A stretch of 5,254 nucleotides of DNA from NCBI GenBank assembly GCA_022842255.1, contig JALHPW010000396.1:1-5254 (forward strand), written 5' to 3'. The notes under the pieces were generated by a model that searched no databases, was not told the origin of the DNA, and worked only from the letters and a program-made list of their open reading frames with translations. Source of the DNA: Saprospiraceae bacterium. GTDB taxonomy: Bacteria > Bacteroidota > Bacteroidia > Chitinophagales > Saprospiraceae. Shown here in pieces: positions 5,059 through 5,254 of this stretch; position 1 is the stretch's first letter, and every line of letters starts with the position of its first letter. The translations under genes and the position numbers were made by a program.

Positions 5059-5254
5059 ATGAAGCACCTTTTATACCTCCTTTTGCCATTGCTCCCGGCA
5101 TTGGCCCCCGCCCAAACCAAACCACCTTTTGAATATTCGGAGCTGCCCGACGACCCCTACCACCACATTCCCCGTGCGGGCAGGGCCACCTCGACTCCTT
5201 ACCGACTGGAGGGCTCCGGTTTTACCATCCGACAGGTCAACGTGGATGATGCCG
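5059..5254 (+). CDS. Secreted protein of unknown function, N-terminal fragment
   Basis: ATG at 5059 opens a frame that runs off the right edge (65 full codons plus one base). Residues 1-18, MKHLLYLLLPLLPALAPA, form a clear signal peptide with Lys2, a Leu-rich core and an APA|Q cleavage site; Gln19 would be the mature N-terminus. The mature part visible is polar and Pro-rich (TKPPFEYSELPDDPYHHIPR), then LEGSGFTIRQVNVDDA. The QVNVD-like ending faintly recalls secreted beta-propeller or sialidase-like proteins of Saprospiraceae, but too little is present to assign a family. Translation start is well supported by the signal peptide and the upstream -7 word. It is on the same strand as the helical-protein gene, 170 bases downstream, probably as a separate transcription unit. 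Confidence 0.85.
   Translation, partial: MKHLLYLLLPLLPALAPAQTKPPFEYSELPDDPYHHIPRAGRATSTPYRLEGSGFTIRQVNVDDA

Noticed and set aside
4929..5120. 63-residue minus-strand frame across the hairpins
   Set aside because: It is antisense to the signal-peptide region of the downstream gene and to the terminator-like hairpin, and no gene-like features support it.

Overview
The window reads as chromosomal DNA of a Bacteroidota bacterium, most likely of the Saprospiraceae (Haliscomenobacter/Lewinella-like). The grounds are: a large secreted protein built from SprB/PKD-like repeats and ending in a 'DPNDK...FQNTG' domain of the kind found on type IX secretion (T9SS) cargo; Bacteroidota-type promoter words (TTTG / TANNTTTG) in place of sigma70 boxes; no strong Shine-Dalgarno sequences; and roughly half GC coding DNA with AT-rich spacers. 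The assignment is inference from style, not from a marker gene.

Layout. Positions 1-3128 (minus strand) are one uninterrupted reading frame of 1042 codons that leaves the window without a stop. It starts with a signal peptide, continues with eight immunoglobulin-like repeats of about 70-85 residues, then an SdrD-B/carboxypeptidase-regulatory-like domain, two further beta-rich segments, and the start of a DPNDK domain. Because it has no stop inside the window it is easily missed by ORF calling; the short ORFs over it on both strands are shadows. Positions 3129-3496 are a divergent intergenic region with a plausible promoter for the surface protein, a very AT-rich block with two small dyads, and a striking 71-bp imperfect palindrome made of six symmetrically placed CACNAATT octamers. 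Positions 3497-4888 (plus strand) encode a 463-residue cytoplasmic, all-helical protein of unknown function with a TPR-like C-terminal half. Positions 4889-5058 hold two GC-rich hairpins, the second followed by T5 and resembling an intrinsic terminator, then a Bacteroidota -7 element. Positions 5059-5254 (plus strand) are the first 65 codons of another secreted protein.

How the pieces relate. Nothing ties the three genes into one pathway. The surface protein is divergent from the other two. A terminator-like hairpin and a separate promoter-like element lie between the second and third genes, so each is probably its own transcription unit. Two of the three products are exported, which fits a gliding or attached Bacteroidota lifestyle with T9SS-dependent surface proteins, but the sorting domain of neither is inside the window. 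I see no CRISPR array, tRNA, rRNA, transposase or defence-system gene. The most unusual element is the six-octamer palindrome directly upstream of the helical-protein gene.
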